Shown here: in pieces, positions 9,183 to 17,668 of the stretch
Layout: each line of letters starts with the position of its first letter
How positions within the stretch are numbered: the stretch's first letter is position 1
Origin: Heterostelium multicystogenum
Taxonomy: Eukaryota > Evosea > Eumycetozoa > Acytosteliales > Acytosteliaceae
DNA length: 45,459 nt
Reading direction: 5' to 3'
NCBI GenBank assembly: GCA_003667245.1
Contig: RCNN01000223.1
Span: 1-45,459 of the forward strand
Notes under the pieces: model-generated
What the model was told of the DNA's origin: nothing
Database searches by the model: none
The model's input: only the letters and a program-made list of their open reading frames with translations
Made by a program: the position numbers and the translations under genes

Positions 9183-10234
9183 CTGACACCTGGTGGCTCA
9201 ACCCCTGCAAGGCGATCGACCCCCAAGCCCACGAACAAGCCCTGGCCCGTCAGCAGCAGCTGACCAAACCCGCCGGCTCCCTCGGCCAGCTGGAAGCCGT
9301 GGCCGTCCAACTGGCCGGCCTCCAGGGCCAGGTCAAACCCAGCGTCGACCACCTGTGGATCGCGATCTTCGCCGGCGACCACGGCATCGTCGCCGAAGGT
9401 GTCTCCGCCTTCCCCCAGGAAGTCACCGGCCAGATGCTTCACAACTTCGTCACCGGTGGCGCCGCCATCAGCGTGCTTGCGCGCCAACTCGACGCCAAGC
9501 TGGAAGTGGTCGACCTCGGCACCATCACCCCGACGTTGAACCTACCGGGCGTCCGCCACCTGAATATCGGTCTCGGCACCGCCAACTTCGTCAACGGCCC
9601 GGCAATGACCGAAAGCCCAGGGCCAACTGGCCCTGCAAGCCGGCCGCGACAGCGTGCACCGCGCTATCACCAGCGGTGCGCAACTGTTTATCGGCGGCGA
9701 AATGGGCATCGGCAACACCACCGCCGCCAGTGCCCTGGCCTGCGTGCTGCTGGATTGCCAGGTCAGCGACCTGACCGGCCCCGGCACCGGGCTGAACACC
9801 CAGGGTGTCAGCCATAAGGTCGCCGTCATCGAGCGCGCCCTTGCGCTGCACGCCAGCGACCGCGACGACGCACTGAAAACCCTGTTCAACCTCGGCGGCT
9901 TTGAGATTGCCGCACTGGTCGGTGCCTATCTGGCCTGTGCCCAAGAAGGTGTCGTGGTGCTGGTGGACGGTTTTATCTGCACCGTCGCCGCCTTGGTCGC
10001 CACGCGCCTGAACCCCGGCTGCCGTGAATGGCTGCTGTTCGGCCACCGCGGTGCCGAGCCGGCCATCGTCACGTGCTGCAAAGCCTCAACGCCGAGCCTC
10101 TGCTGGAACTCGGGCTGCGCCTGGGCGAAGGCAGTGGCGCCGCGCTCGCTGTGCCGTTGCTGCGCCTGGCCTGCGCGCTGCACGGGCAGATGGCGACCTT
10201 CGCCGAAGCAGCCGTAGCGGATCGCCCGGCATGA
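9179..10234 (+). CDS. cobT: Nicotinate-nucleotide--dimethylbenzimidazole phosphoribosyltransferase (frameshifted as given)
   Basis: CobT makes alpha-ribazole 5'-phosphate from nicotinate mononucleotide and DMB, using the product of bluB. Visible signatures are [117 protein letters not shown] and [17 protein letters not shown], whose Glu is the family catalytic base. Frameshifts occur near 9615 and 10070. About 351 residues, as expected. The stop overlaps the phosphatase start (ATGA), so cobU, cobT and the phosphatase look translationally coupled. Confidence 0.94.
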
Positions 10235-10808
10235 CTTTTGCGCCTGGACCTGCTGCGCCACGGCGAAACCGAACTGGGCGGCGGCTTGCGCGGCAGCCTG
10301 GACGATGCGCTCACGGCCAAGGGCTGGGAGCAGATGCGTGAGGCGGTGGTGGCGCAGGGCCCTTGGGAGCGTCTGGTCAGTTCGCCGCTGCAACGTTGTG
10401 CGCGGTTTGCCGAGGAGTTGGGCACGCGCTTGAATCTGCCGGTCACCCTCGAAAAGGATCTGCAGGGAACTGCACTTCGGCGCCTGGGAAGGGCAGAGCG
10501 CTGCAGCCTTGATGCAAACCGACGCCGACGCGCTGGGCCTGTTCTGGGCTGATCCCTACAGTTTTACGCCGCCGCAGGGCGAGCCGGTTTCGCAGTTCTC
10601 CGCGCGTGTTTTGGGGGCTGTCGGCCGCTTGCATCAAGCCTATGCCGGCCAGCGAGTGCTGCTGATCAGCCATGGTGGAGTCATGCGTTTGCTGCTGGCC
10701 CAGGCGCGAGGCCTGCCGCGTGAGCAACTGTTGAATGTCGAAGTCGGCCATGGTGGCCTGTTCAGCCTGCAGGTCGAGGCGGATGGCGTATTAAGGGAAG
10801 GACGCTGA
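10231..10808 (+). CDS. Alpha-ribazole phosphatase, histidine phosphatase family (frameshifted as given)
   Basis: It removes the 5'-phosphate of alpha-ribazole phosphate or of adenosylcobalamin phosphate, late in nucleotide-loop assembly; the enterobacterial name CobC clashes with the decarboxylase above, so no symbol is given. The histidine-phosphatase core [15 protein letters not shown] sits at the N-terminus after an extra T at about 10238, and the second catalytic block is [15 protein letters not shown]. Between them are [15 protein letters not shown] and [10 protein letters not shown], the latter crossing a shift near 10465. About 190 residues is normal. It is followed two bases later by cobS. 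Confidence 0.9.
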
Positions 10809-10810
10809 GC

Positions 10811-11540
10811 ATGTTGCCGTTCTGGATCGCCTTGCAGTTTCTCAGCAGCCTGCCGATTCGCTTGCCGGGCATGCCGCAACCCCAGGAACTGGGGCGTTCG
10901 TTGCTGTTTTATCCGGTGGTGGGGCTGCTGTTCGGGCTACTGCTGTGGGGCTTGAACGCCGTGTTGATGGGCGCGCCATTGCTGCTGCACGCCGCGCTGC
11001 TGTTGACCGCGTGGGTGTTGCTCAGTGGCGGCCTGCACCTGGACGGCCTGGCCGACAGCGCCGACGCCTGGCTCGGTGGCTTCGGTGACCGCGAGCGCAC
11101 CCTGACCATCATGAAAGACCCGCGCAGCGGCCCGATCGCGGTGGTCACCCTGGGCCTGGTGTTGCTGCTCAAATTCACCGCGCTGGTGGCATTGATCGAG
11201 CAGCACAACGGCGCCGCGCTGATCCTCGCACCGTTGATTGGCCGCGCTTCGATGCTGGCGCTGTTTCTCACCACGCGCTATGTGCGCGCCGGTGGCCTGG
11301 GGCAGGCCCTGGCGGGATCATTTGCCACGGATCGTCGGCCAACAGGTGCTGATCCTCAGCGGCCTGGCGTGTATCTTGATCGGCGGTTTCAGTGGCGGGA
11401 TTGCCGTGCTGGTGGCTGCCCTTTGTTTTATAGGCTTGCGCCAATTGATGGTCAATCGCCTCGGCGGCACCACCGGCGACACCGCCGGCGCGCTGTTGGA
11501 GCTGCTGGAAGTGGCGGTGTTGATCAGTCTGGTGCTGTAA
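10811..11540 (+). CDS. cobS: Adenosylcobinamide-GDP ribazoletransferase (cobalamin synthase), membrane protein (frameshifted as given)
   Basis: CobS (CobV) joins alpha-ribazole to AdoCbi-GDP at the inner membrane, the last step of B12 assembly. The N-terminus FWIALQFLSSLPIRLPG is typical. Membrane helices follow, then GGLHLDGLADSADAWLGG with the conserved Asp residues thought to bind metal, and TIMKDPRSGPIAVVTLGLVLLLK. A frameshift near 11320 (around GGGATCATTTGCC) separates it from the C-terminal LSGLACILIGGFSGGIAVLVAALCF and RLGGTTGDTAGALLELLEV. About 243 residues, normal for the family. It is the last gene of the cluster; the next gene (marR) has its own regulatory signal. Confidence 0.93.
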
Positions 11541-11562
11541 CACTTTCTTGCATTTCATTAAT

Positions 11563-11579
11563 CCCGGGTATATACACGC
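11563..11579. promoter_or_regulatory. Candidate MarR operator (half-degenerate) upstream of marR
   Basis: CCCGGGTATATACACGC ends four bases before the marR ATG and shares GGGTATATAC with the perfect palindrome in front of the transporter gene (12009-12024). Two copies in the same unit suggest autoregulation. Confidence 0.55.
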
Positions 11580-11582
11580 TCC

Positions 11583-11987
11583 ATGCTTGCCTCCCAATGT
11601 TTATGCACAAACCTGCGTCGCGCCGCTCGTGGCGTCAGCAGGCATTACGACGGCGCTCTCGACGGCTTCGGGATCAACGTTGCCCAGTATTCTTTGCTGT
11701 GTAATCTGCAGCGCCTCGATCAACCGAGCATTTCCAGCCTGGCCGACGCCATGGGCCTGGATCGCAGCACACTGGGGCGCAACCTGCGGGTGCTGGAAGG
11801 CGAGGGCCTGGTGCAGTTGGTGGAGGGCGATGACTTGCGCAACCGCCTGGTCTTGCTGACCGAGGCGGGTATCGAACGGCTCGCCGCCGCATTGCCGGCC
11901 TGGGAAGCGGCGCAGCAGAAATTGATTGATAAGTTGGGCGCCGAAAAGCGCGAAACCCTGTTGGCCTTGCTGGATGAACTCGCTTGA
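11583..11987 (+). CDS. MarR-family transcriptional regulator
   Basis: An intact 134-residue winged-helix regulator. The N-terminal dimerisation region (CTNLRRAARGVSRHYDGAL) is followed by the helix-turn-helix SISSLADAMGLDRSTLGRNLRVLEGEGLV, the wing DDLRNRLVLLTEAGIERL and a C-terminal dimerisation helix (WEAAQQKLIDKLGAEKRETLLALLDELA). There is no Cys near the DNA-binding domain that would suggest OhrR-type peroxide sensing; Cys residues lie at 6, 8 and about 40. It precedes an MFS gene by 53 bases, and both share a TATATA-centred palindromic element, so it probably represses itself and the transporter until a small ligand binds. The ligand is unknown. Confidence 0.9.
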   Translation: MLASQCLCTNLRRAARGVSRHYDGALDGFGINVAQYSLLCNLQRLDQPSISSLADAMGLDRSTLGRNLRVLEGEGLVQLVEGDDLRNRLVLLTEAGIERLAAALPAWEAAQQKLIDKLGAEKRETLLALLDELA

Positions 11988-12008
11988 CGTGAGTTTGTTC
12001 GATGATAA

Positions 12009-12024
12009 GCGGGTATATACCCGC
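12009..12024. promoter_or_regulatory. Perfect 16-bp palindrome, candidate MarR operator of the MFS gene
   Basis: GCGGGTATATACCCGC is a perfect palindrome located 17 bases upstream of the MFS start codon, in the marR-MFS gap. Its centre GGGTATATAC recurs before marR at 11566-11575. Confidence 0.65.
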
Positions 12025-12040
12025 GAACGGAGAATAAGAA

Positions 12041-13257
12041 ATGACCTCGATGTGGCGCACCAGCGGCTGGATTCTTGTGGGGAGTGCGCTGATCCTCGCG
12101 TTGTCCCTCGGCGTGCGACATGGCTTCGGCCTGTTCCTGGCGCCCATGAGTGCCGAATTCGGCTGGGGCCGTGAGACCTTTGCCTTTGCCATCGCCCTGC
12201 AAAAACCTGATCTGGGGCCTGGCACAGCCGTTTACCGGCGCCCTGGCCGACCGCTTCGGCGCCGCCAAGGTGGTGATGATCGGTGGTGTGCTTTACGCGC
12301 TGGGCCTGGTGTTCATGGGCCTTTCGGATTCGGCGTGGTCGCTGTCCCTGAGTGCCGGGTTGCTGATCGGCATTGGCCTGTCGGGTACTTCGTTCTCGGT
12401 GATCCTCGGGGTGGTGGGGCGTGCCGTGGCGCCGGAAAAAACGCAGCATGGCCATGGGTATCGCCAGCGCCGCCGGCTCGTTCGGCCAGTTCGCCATGTT
12501 GCCGGGCACCCTCGGTTTGATCGGCTGGCTTGGCTGGTCCGCCGCGTTGCTGGTGCTGGGCCTGATGGTGGCGCTGATCGTGCCGTTGGTGACCATGCTC
12601 AAGGATCGACCGTTGCCTGCGGTGGCTGGCCAGCAGACCTTGCGCGAAGCCTTGGGTGAGGCCTGCTCCCATTCAGGGTTCTGGCTGCTGGCGTTCGGCT
12701 TTTTTTGTCTGCGGTTTTCCAGGTGGTGTTTAATCGGCGTGCACTTGCCGTCGTACCTGGTGGACCAGCACTTGCCGGCCTCGGTGGGGACGACCGTGCT
12801 GGCATTGATCGGCCTGTTCAATATCTTTGGCACCTATACCGCCGGATGGCTCGGGCGGGCGCATGTCCAAACCCCGTTTGTTTGACCGGTTTGTACCTGC
12901 TGCGGGCGGTGGTGATCGTGATCTTCCTGTGGGCGCCGGTGACGCAGACCAGCGCCTACCTGTTCGGCATGGCGATGGGCTTCCTGTGGCTGTCCACGGT
13001 GCCACTGACCAACGGCACGGTCGCGACCTTGTTTGGTGTCAGAAACCTTTCCATGCTCGGTGGGATCGTGTTCCTGTTCCATCAACTGGGCTCGTTCCTC
13101 GGCGGCTGGTTGGGCGGGGTGGTCTATGATCGAACCGGTAGCTACGATTTGATCTGGCAGGTGGCAATCGTCCCTGAGCCTGGTGGCAGCGGCGCTGAAC
13201 TGGCCAGTGCGCGAGCGCCCGGTGGCACGTTTGCAGGCGCAAATGGGGGTGGCATGA
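12041..13257 (+). CDS. Major facilitator superfamily transporter (frameshifted as given)
   Basis: A 12-helix MFS transporter in the inner membrane, about 400 residues. It starts MTSMWRTSGWILVGSALILALSLGVRHGFGLFLAPMSAEFGW, then NLIWGLAQPFTGALADRFGAAKVVMIGG. The last part, GALADRFGAAK, is the loop 2-3 motif (G-x-L-x-D-R-x-G-x-x-x). The second half includes GLFNIFGTYTAGWLGGRM and LFGVRNLSMLGGIVFLFHQLGSFLGGWLGG, typical of the OFA/monocarboxylate-like group. Frameshifts occur near 12200 (extra A), 12440, 12705-12735 (three insertions), 12870 and 13170. The substrate is unknown; the adjacent MarR regulator suggests export of a toxic compound or uptake of an acid. It overlaps the next small gene (ATGA). 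Confidence 0.85.
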
Positions 13258-13372
13258 ATTCGACCTGGCATTGGCTCGGCGCAGCAGGAGCAGGACTCTT
13301 GCTGCTGCTGGCGTGGTGGGGCTGGCAACAGGGCGGCCTGGCATTGATGCAGTTGGCATGGCGATCTGTTAA
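13254..13372 (+). CDS. Small single-pass membrane protein, about 39 residues (one-base deletion as given)
   Basis: The start ATG overlaps the MFS stop (ATGA). The product MNSTWHWLGAAGAGLLLLLA continues WWGWQQGGLALMQL and, after restoring one G lost near 13355, ends GMAIC at TAA 13370-13372. One hydrophobic span fills residues about 8-24, flanked by Trp residues, as in inner-membrane microproteins. Without the correction the frame runs to 13385. Its coupling to a transporter suggests a small partner or regulator of that transporter. No domain is recognised and the function is unknown. Confidence 0.6.
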
Positions 13373-13406
13373 GTTCTGTGTCTGAGACTTTTCAAGGACA
13401 CCTCAC

Positions 13407-13958
13407 ATGCAGATGCGCTGGTTCGCAGTACCCGCTCTGATGGTGGCTTTTGGCGGTGTCGCCATGGCTGCCGATTGCCCGCCGTTGCTTGAAGGCCAGT
13501 TGGCCCAAGCTGCGCGCCAAGGAATCCATCGACCTGTGCCAGCGCTTTGCCGGCAAGCCGCTGCTGATCGTCAACACCGCCAGCTTCTGCGGGTTTGCGC
13601 CGCAGTTCAAAGGGCTTGAAGCGTTGTACCAGCGCTACAAGGGGCAGGGGCTGGAAGTGATTGGCGTGCCGTCCGATGACTTCAAGCAGGAAGCCAAGAC
13701 CGGGGAGGAAACTGCCAAGGTTTGTTACGTTAATTACGGCGTGACCTTCACCATGACCGAACCACAGAAGGTCAAGGGCCCGGACGCGTGCATCTGTTCA
13801 AGATCCTGGCGCAGCCAGAGCAGTGCGCCGAAGTGGAATTTCTACAAGTACGTGGTGGACCGCCAGGGCAAGGTGATCGCCAATTTCTCCAGCCTGACCA
13901 AACCGGATAGTCCGGACCTGATCAAGGCAGTGGAAGAGGCGCTGGCTTCGAAACCTGA
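13407..13958 (+). CDS. Glutathione peroxidase, predicted periplasmic (frameshifted as given)
   Basis: A thiol peroxidase of the GPx family that reduces hydroperoxides. It starts [21 protein letters not shown], a cleavable signal peptide, so it is probably periplasmic. The catalytic block is [23 protein letters not shown] with Cys in place of selenocysteine. [19 protein letters not shown] follows, then [20 protein letters not shown] with the conserved Trp-Asn-Phe. Frameshifts lie near 13502 (extra G) and 13785. A lost C in AAACCTGATG removes the expected stop (AAA CCC TGA), so the frame as given reads on through the terminator to 14076; I place the real end at about 13958. The periplasmic thiol donor is unknown. 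Confidence 0.88.
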
Positions 13959-13970
13959 TGGGCACCCACT

Positions 13971-14009
13971 AAAAAGCCCCGCCTCTTTTGCAAGAGTGCG
14001 GGGCTTTTT
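13971..14009. terminator. Bidirectional intrinsic terminator between GPx and the FadL-like gene
   Basis: AAAAAGCCCCGC and GCGGGGCTTTTT pair around a short stem-loop (CTCTTTTGCAAGAG), with A-run and T-run on opposite sides. It serves both convergent genes. Confidence 0.9.
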
Positions 14010-14045
14010 ATATTCAACTGGCGAGCCGGTCAGGCCCGCCGTGAA

Positions 14046-15320
14046 TCAGAACTTGTACGTCGCACCGAGGCCATAACCCCAAGCGCTGTTTTTTGTACTC
14101 GGCGTTGTAAGCATTGCCTTTGCCGGTACGGTTGACGTTGACTTCTTCTTCCCAGAGGTAAGAAATAGCCGCGTCGATGGTGATGTCGTCGGTGGCGTTG
14201 AAGCCGGCACCGAAGCTGACAGCCTTACGGTCGCCAGTGGGGATACGTACCGAGCGGTCGGTGTTGTTGGTAGGCGACTGGTCAAACCGAGAAACCGGTG
14301 CGCAGAACCCACTGTTTGTTGACCTGGAACGAAGCACCGATGGCCGAGGCCCAAGTGTCGTGCCAGTTCTGTGGCTCGTTGATGGTGCCGATCGGGCCGG
14401 CTGCGCCACCGAGTGCAGGCGAAACACCCTGGTTGTTGACGGTGATTTCTTTCAGGCGGCTCCAGCGAGTCCAGGTAGTACCTGCGTACAACGTCCACTG
14501 GTCATCCAGCTTGTGGGTAACCGAGAGGTCGTAGGATTCCGGCGTGGTGATGTCCAGCGACGCATCGAAACGACTGCCGTTGAATGGACCGAAACCCGCA
14601 CCTGAAATATCGGTGTGGCCCGAAAGGTTGTAGGAAAACCTTGGACGTGTAAGTCAGGCCGATGTTGGTGCTCGCAGTTGGCGTCACCAGGATACCGATC
14701 TTGTAGCCCCACGCGGTGTCGTCACCTTGATGTCCACCAAGCCATCATTGCGGCCGAAGGTGGCTGCCAGGGGGTAGACGAGGTCAGGTTGCCGCTGATT
14801 TTGTTGAACGTCGGGCCGATACCTACGGACACGTATTCATTGAAGCGTAAGCTGACAGTCGGCTGGATGGTGACGACTTTTACGTCACTCTTCTTGCCGT
14901 AGTAACGGCCGCCGAAGCTGTCTTCGTAGTTGGTGATCAGGCCGAACGGCGCATACACGCCCAGGCCGAACGCCAGGTCATCGGTCGCTTTCTTCACGGC
15001 AAACAACATCGGGACTTTGGTAAAGGAACCATGTCGCCGTCGTTGGTGCTGCGGGTGGGCCACCGCTGGTATTTTTGATGTCGGTCTTGGCATCGATAGC
15101 GGCAACGCCGCCAGTGATTTGATCGCGCTTGAGGCGCGACATGCCGGCAGGGTTGCCAGCAACAGTAACTTGCATCATCGGCAGATGAAGAGCGGCCCGC
15201 AAAACCGGTACCCATCCCACTGATGCTTTGTTCGTTGAGGGCAAAAGCCGCTCGCGAACAGTTGGAGGAGGCCATTGCAACGGCGAGGCTAAGTGTCGTC
15301 TTGAGCATTACTTTTTTCAT
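14046..15320 (-). CDS. FadL/OmpP1-type outer-membrane transport protein (frameshifted as given)
   Basis: A predicted outer-membrane beta-barrel for long-chain fatty acids or other hydrophobic compounds. Starting at 15320, [19 protein letters not shown] is a signal peptide. The mature N-terminus [20 protein letters not shown] is the hatch/plug signature of the family. Barrel strands with alternating aromatic residues follow ([53 protein letters not shown]). The protein ends [10 protein letters not shown] with the C-terminal Phe expected of outer-membrane proteins. About five single-base shifts occur, for example near 15180, 15030, 14780, 14640, 14290 and 14090. About 425 residues, the normal length. 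It is convergent with GPx and shares its terminator. Confidence 0.9.
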
Positions 15321-15483
15321 TATTAGAACTCCGTGGTGATCACCGCTGCGGAAAGTAACAATAAATTTATGTTTGCGCTATAGGCTCAAACACAGGAGAT
15401 AGAGCGGTTTTGTAGGACAATCCGACCAAAATCAACGTTTTTAGCCGAATCTTGCAAATCGCCCGGTCAACAGGCGACGTGAT

Positions 15484-15948
15484 TCATGGGTGAAACACAG
15501 GTTTGCCAGGCCTGGGTGAAATCCCGGAGCCGCCTTGAGGGTGAAATATTTCTTTCCAGATACGCGCCATCGCCAATACGTCGTCGGCCGGTGGCAGGTT
15601 TGGGCGGTGTTGTTCCACCAGCAGCCAGGCGATGGCGGTGGCGTAACGCAGGTTGACCGTCAGCTCAAGCTGCGGCCCGCTGAGGAAGGCATGCTGGCTG
15701 GCGAGTCCGCGTACCAGGCTGGCGCGCTCGGGGTCCAGCGCCAGGTAGTTATCCCACAGCGCGCGATGACGCGGCTCGGTGATGCTGTAGAGGCCATGGC
15801 CGCGGCGGTCGTGCAGGGCTGAACCGAGTGCCGACTGGCTGGCGGCGATGCCCAGCAGCAGGGATTCAGCCGTCTGGTTATGGCGACCCAGGTAAAGCAG
15901 GGTGGGCCGGATCACATAACGACACAATTCGCTGGCGGCGATGCCCAT
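15484..15948 (-). CDS. Hypothetical protein with a degenerate phage-lysozyme-like domain
   Basis: A 154-residue protein starting MGIAASELCRYVIRPTLLYL. The pattern LLLGIAASQSALGSAL, then GLYSITEPRHRALWDNYL, then LELTVNLRYATAIAWLL and ADDVLAMARIWKEIF resembles the lysozyme-like fold of phage structural or cell-wall proteins. Those usually read (A/Q)xESxxG, GLYQxEPxTHxDLWxNYL, NLxYATAIxR and PLPxADDxxxLAxYWKxxYN. Here the expected catalytic Glu of the first block is Gln or Ser (SQS), so enzymatic activity is doubtful. The last 15 residues (GGSGISPRPGKPVFHP) are probably out of frame: the adjacent frame reads RDFTQAWQTC and stays open a little further, to about 15478. This is my pattern match only; no neighbour supports a prophage. 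Confidence 0.55.
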   Translation of the reverse strand: MGIAASELCRYVIRPTLLYLGRHNQTAESLLLGIAASQSALGSALHDRRGHGLYSITEPRHRALWDNYLALDPERASLVRGLASQHAFLSGPQLELTVNLRYATAIAWLLVEQHRPNLPPADDVLAMARIWKEIFHPQGGSGISPRPGKPVFHP

Positions 15949-16143
15949 AAATGCCTCAATCCATGAAATTAATCGGCGATACCTGAGCGAGGGCTTGGCA
16001 GCGGTGAATCGGATCTCAGGTCCGCCGGAAGCGGATCATGCCGCTTGAGTTGAAGTGTAGTGTCATATTTACGATGTAAAGGACTGTTTTTAAAATATTT
16101 TCATCATTTAGTTATATCGTTTATATCAATTTAAACTTAGCGC

Positions 16144-16191
16144 GCCTGAATTTCAGGCAATAAAAAACCCCGGGTTTTAACCGGGGTTTTT
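16144..16191. terminator. Inverted repeat plus intrinsic terminator
   Basis: AAAAAACCCCGG and CCGGGGTTTTT (16163-16191) form a terminator usable on both strands, most likely for the minus-strand gene that ends at 16214. Beside it GCCTGAATTTCAGGC (16144-16158) is a perfect inverted repeat. Confidence 0.8.
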
Positions 16192-16213
16192 GTGTTTCAG
16201 CGATTCGGGTCGA

Positions 16214-16437
16214 TCAGGCAACCAGTGCCTGGCGAGTACGATCGATCACGGCCTGCAGCGGTTCTGCGCTGGAGTATTGATCGGGGTACAGGCGTTCGCT
16301 GTGACGAGCGATGCCGTGTTCGTTGACCAGGGTAAAGCTGAAGCAGCCTTTGCGAGCGGCCATGATCAGGCAGTTCATTGGTGCAAAGCGTTGGTGAGGG
16401 TGCGAATGGCATCCTGAGTGTGGATTTGAGTGGACAT
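16214..16437 (-). CDS. Small conserved protein, about 74 residues (frameshifted as given)
   Basis: Starting at 16437 it reads MSTQIHTQDAIRTLTNA; after a one-base shift near 16381 it continues MNCLIMAARKGCFSFTLVNE, then HGIARHSERLYPDQYSSAEPLQAVIDRTRQALVA to a TGA at 16214-16216. There is no signal peptide or membrane segment; two Cys and a basic N-terminal part are visible. I recognise no domain and assign no function. It is monocistronic, with a strong terminator downstream and AACGTT and CACGGTT inverted repeats upstream. The smooth join of the two frames, codon use and flanking signals support a real gene. Confidence 0.65.
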
Positions 16438-16460
16438 ATTATTGGTGTTCCTACAAATGA

Positions 16461-16492
16461 CACGGTTAAGAACCGTGCAACGTTAAAACGTT
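16461..16492. promoter_or_regulatory. Inverted repeats in the leader of the small gene
   Basis: CACGGTTAAGAACCGTG (16461-16477) is a 7-bp stem with a 3-base loop. It is followed by two AACGTT palindromes (16479-16484 and 16487-16492). They lie 24-55 bases upstream of the minus-strand start at 16437 and may be operator or leader-RNA structure. Confidence 0.4.
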
Positions 16493-17284
16493 CCAGTGAC
16501 GTTGATCACCATTGATCGAACGAAGAACCCGACTGGAACAAAGCAGCCAGTTTGAAGCGCTATTAAGTTGGCGCGCTTGGGCTGGCAGGTAGGTACTTAG
16601 GAGGGCAGGCAACACAACAGGGCAAAGGTTCTGGGCCCGGGGTGAAGATCCTGATCAATTTGCAGGTTGGTTCTTTCAGAGTATGGAAACTTCGCGACAC
16701 CCTTTGCATTGTTCAAAGGCCGTGTCGTCGCAAGTGATACCTGGAAACCATCGAGGTGGTCGATCCCTTTTTGTCGGCGGTGCCGTGAGGGAGTTGTTCG
16801 ACCAGAATTGACTTTTCAGCTTGGTACTAACGCCGCGGATAGTAACGGATTGAAACGATGAAAGGAAGTGTGATAGGCAAAAAAACTTTTCGGGTCCTGG
16901 GCTGCGGTAACATTCCTTAGCCGCTGCCTGAGCAAAAAACGCGGTTGATATAACCGGCGAGTGGGTAGTTGTGCACATTGGTGGCGCCCTGTGTAACTGA
17001 ACTGACATACGCCCCGCAAAGCGCCCGGGTGCCTGCAACTAAAATTTAAGTCAATGAAAAATCGAGCTTTTTTTTATTGGTGAAAAAATCGTCAGTTTGA
17101 CTGCGGCCCCCGTTCCATGGGCCTTTTCGGGACTTACAGAACGGTTGTCCACTGAGTTATCCACAGCTTCTGTGGATTGTCCCAAGCGCTTGCTCTAGAA
17201 CGGGCGTGCAGGCTTTTTTGAGCTTTTACCTGTACGAAAAAAAGAGTAGAGTGGCGCGCCTTCCGTTCTGTCCCACAGTGCTTT
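16493..17284. other. Gene-free stretch with DnaA-box-like element
   Basis: About 790 bases without a supportable gene: the short open frames on both strands lack Shine-Dalgarno sites and Pseudomonas codon bias. It holds several A/T runs (for example eight T at 17068-17075), a TTATCCACA inverted repeat at 17157-17176, and presumably the divergent promoters of the small minus-strand gene and the Sel1-like gene. An unannotated small RNA is possible, but I cannot show one. Confidence 0.5.
17157..17176. promoter_or_regulatory. Inverted pair of DnaA-box-like sites
   Basis: TTATCCACA (17157-17165) matches the consensus DnaA box exactly. TCCACAG (17160-17166) and CTGTGGA (17170-17176) form a perfect inverted repeat with a 3-base spacer, so a second, weaker box (CAATCCACA) faces it on the other strand. 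It lies 109 bases upstream of the Sel1-like gene. Confidence 0.5.
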
Positions 17285-17607
17285 ATGAAGTTTCGCTCAG
17301 TATCACCTTCTGTTACCGACAGCCCTCAGGTTGTTACCGCACCCAAGCGTTTTTCCCTGAAAGTTGCCTTGTGGTTGCTCGACAGCCCGCGCCTGGGCCA
17401 CAGCCCCAACGTCAAACATTTTGCAGGGCATTTGCTCAAGCAACCGGCTCGTGCTGCGTGGTGGTGGCGCAAAGCCGTCTGGGCCAGTTGATGTGCCGCG
17501 AGTGCGGCAATGCCCGCGACCGCCGTATCGGCCACGAACTGCTGCGCCAGGCCGCCCGCGCCGGCGACCGCATCGCCCAGCGTGAACTGGGCCAGATCGA
17601 AGACTGA
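17285..17607 (+). CDS. Sel1-repeat-like small protein (frameshifted as given)
   Basis: About 107 residues, starting MKFRSVSPSVTDSPQVVTAP. The first part includes FSLKVALWLLDSPRLGHSPN; after a shift near 17490 the C-terminal part reads MCRECGNARDRRIGHELLRQ then AARAGDRIAQRELGQIED. The helical pattern (G-x-x-x-A-R-A-G-D-x-x-A-Q-x-x-L-G) matches the end of a Sel1/TPR-like repeat, a protein-protein interaction fold. Two Cys sit in C-R-E-C. It has no signal peptide and is likely cytosolic. It is 61 bases upstream of rmuC and may be co-transcribed with it. The function is not known. Confidence 0.7.
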
Positions 17608-17668
17608 GCTGTCCTCAATGCGCTGGCTTGGTTAACCTTCTTCTTTTCGGGTGACGGCAGGAATCGCT

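Noticed and set aside
15484..15948. Prophage remnant
   Set aside because: One lysozyme-like domain alone, no integrase, capsid, tail or attachment repeats within the window.
17157..17176. Chromosomal origin of replication
   Set aside because: Only one exact DnaA box pair, no AT-rich unwinding element cluster and no dnaA, dnaN or gyrB neighbours.
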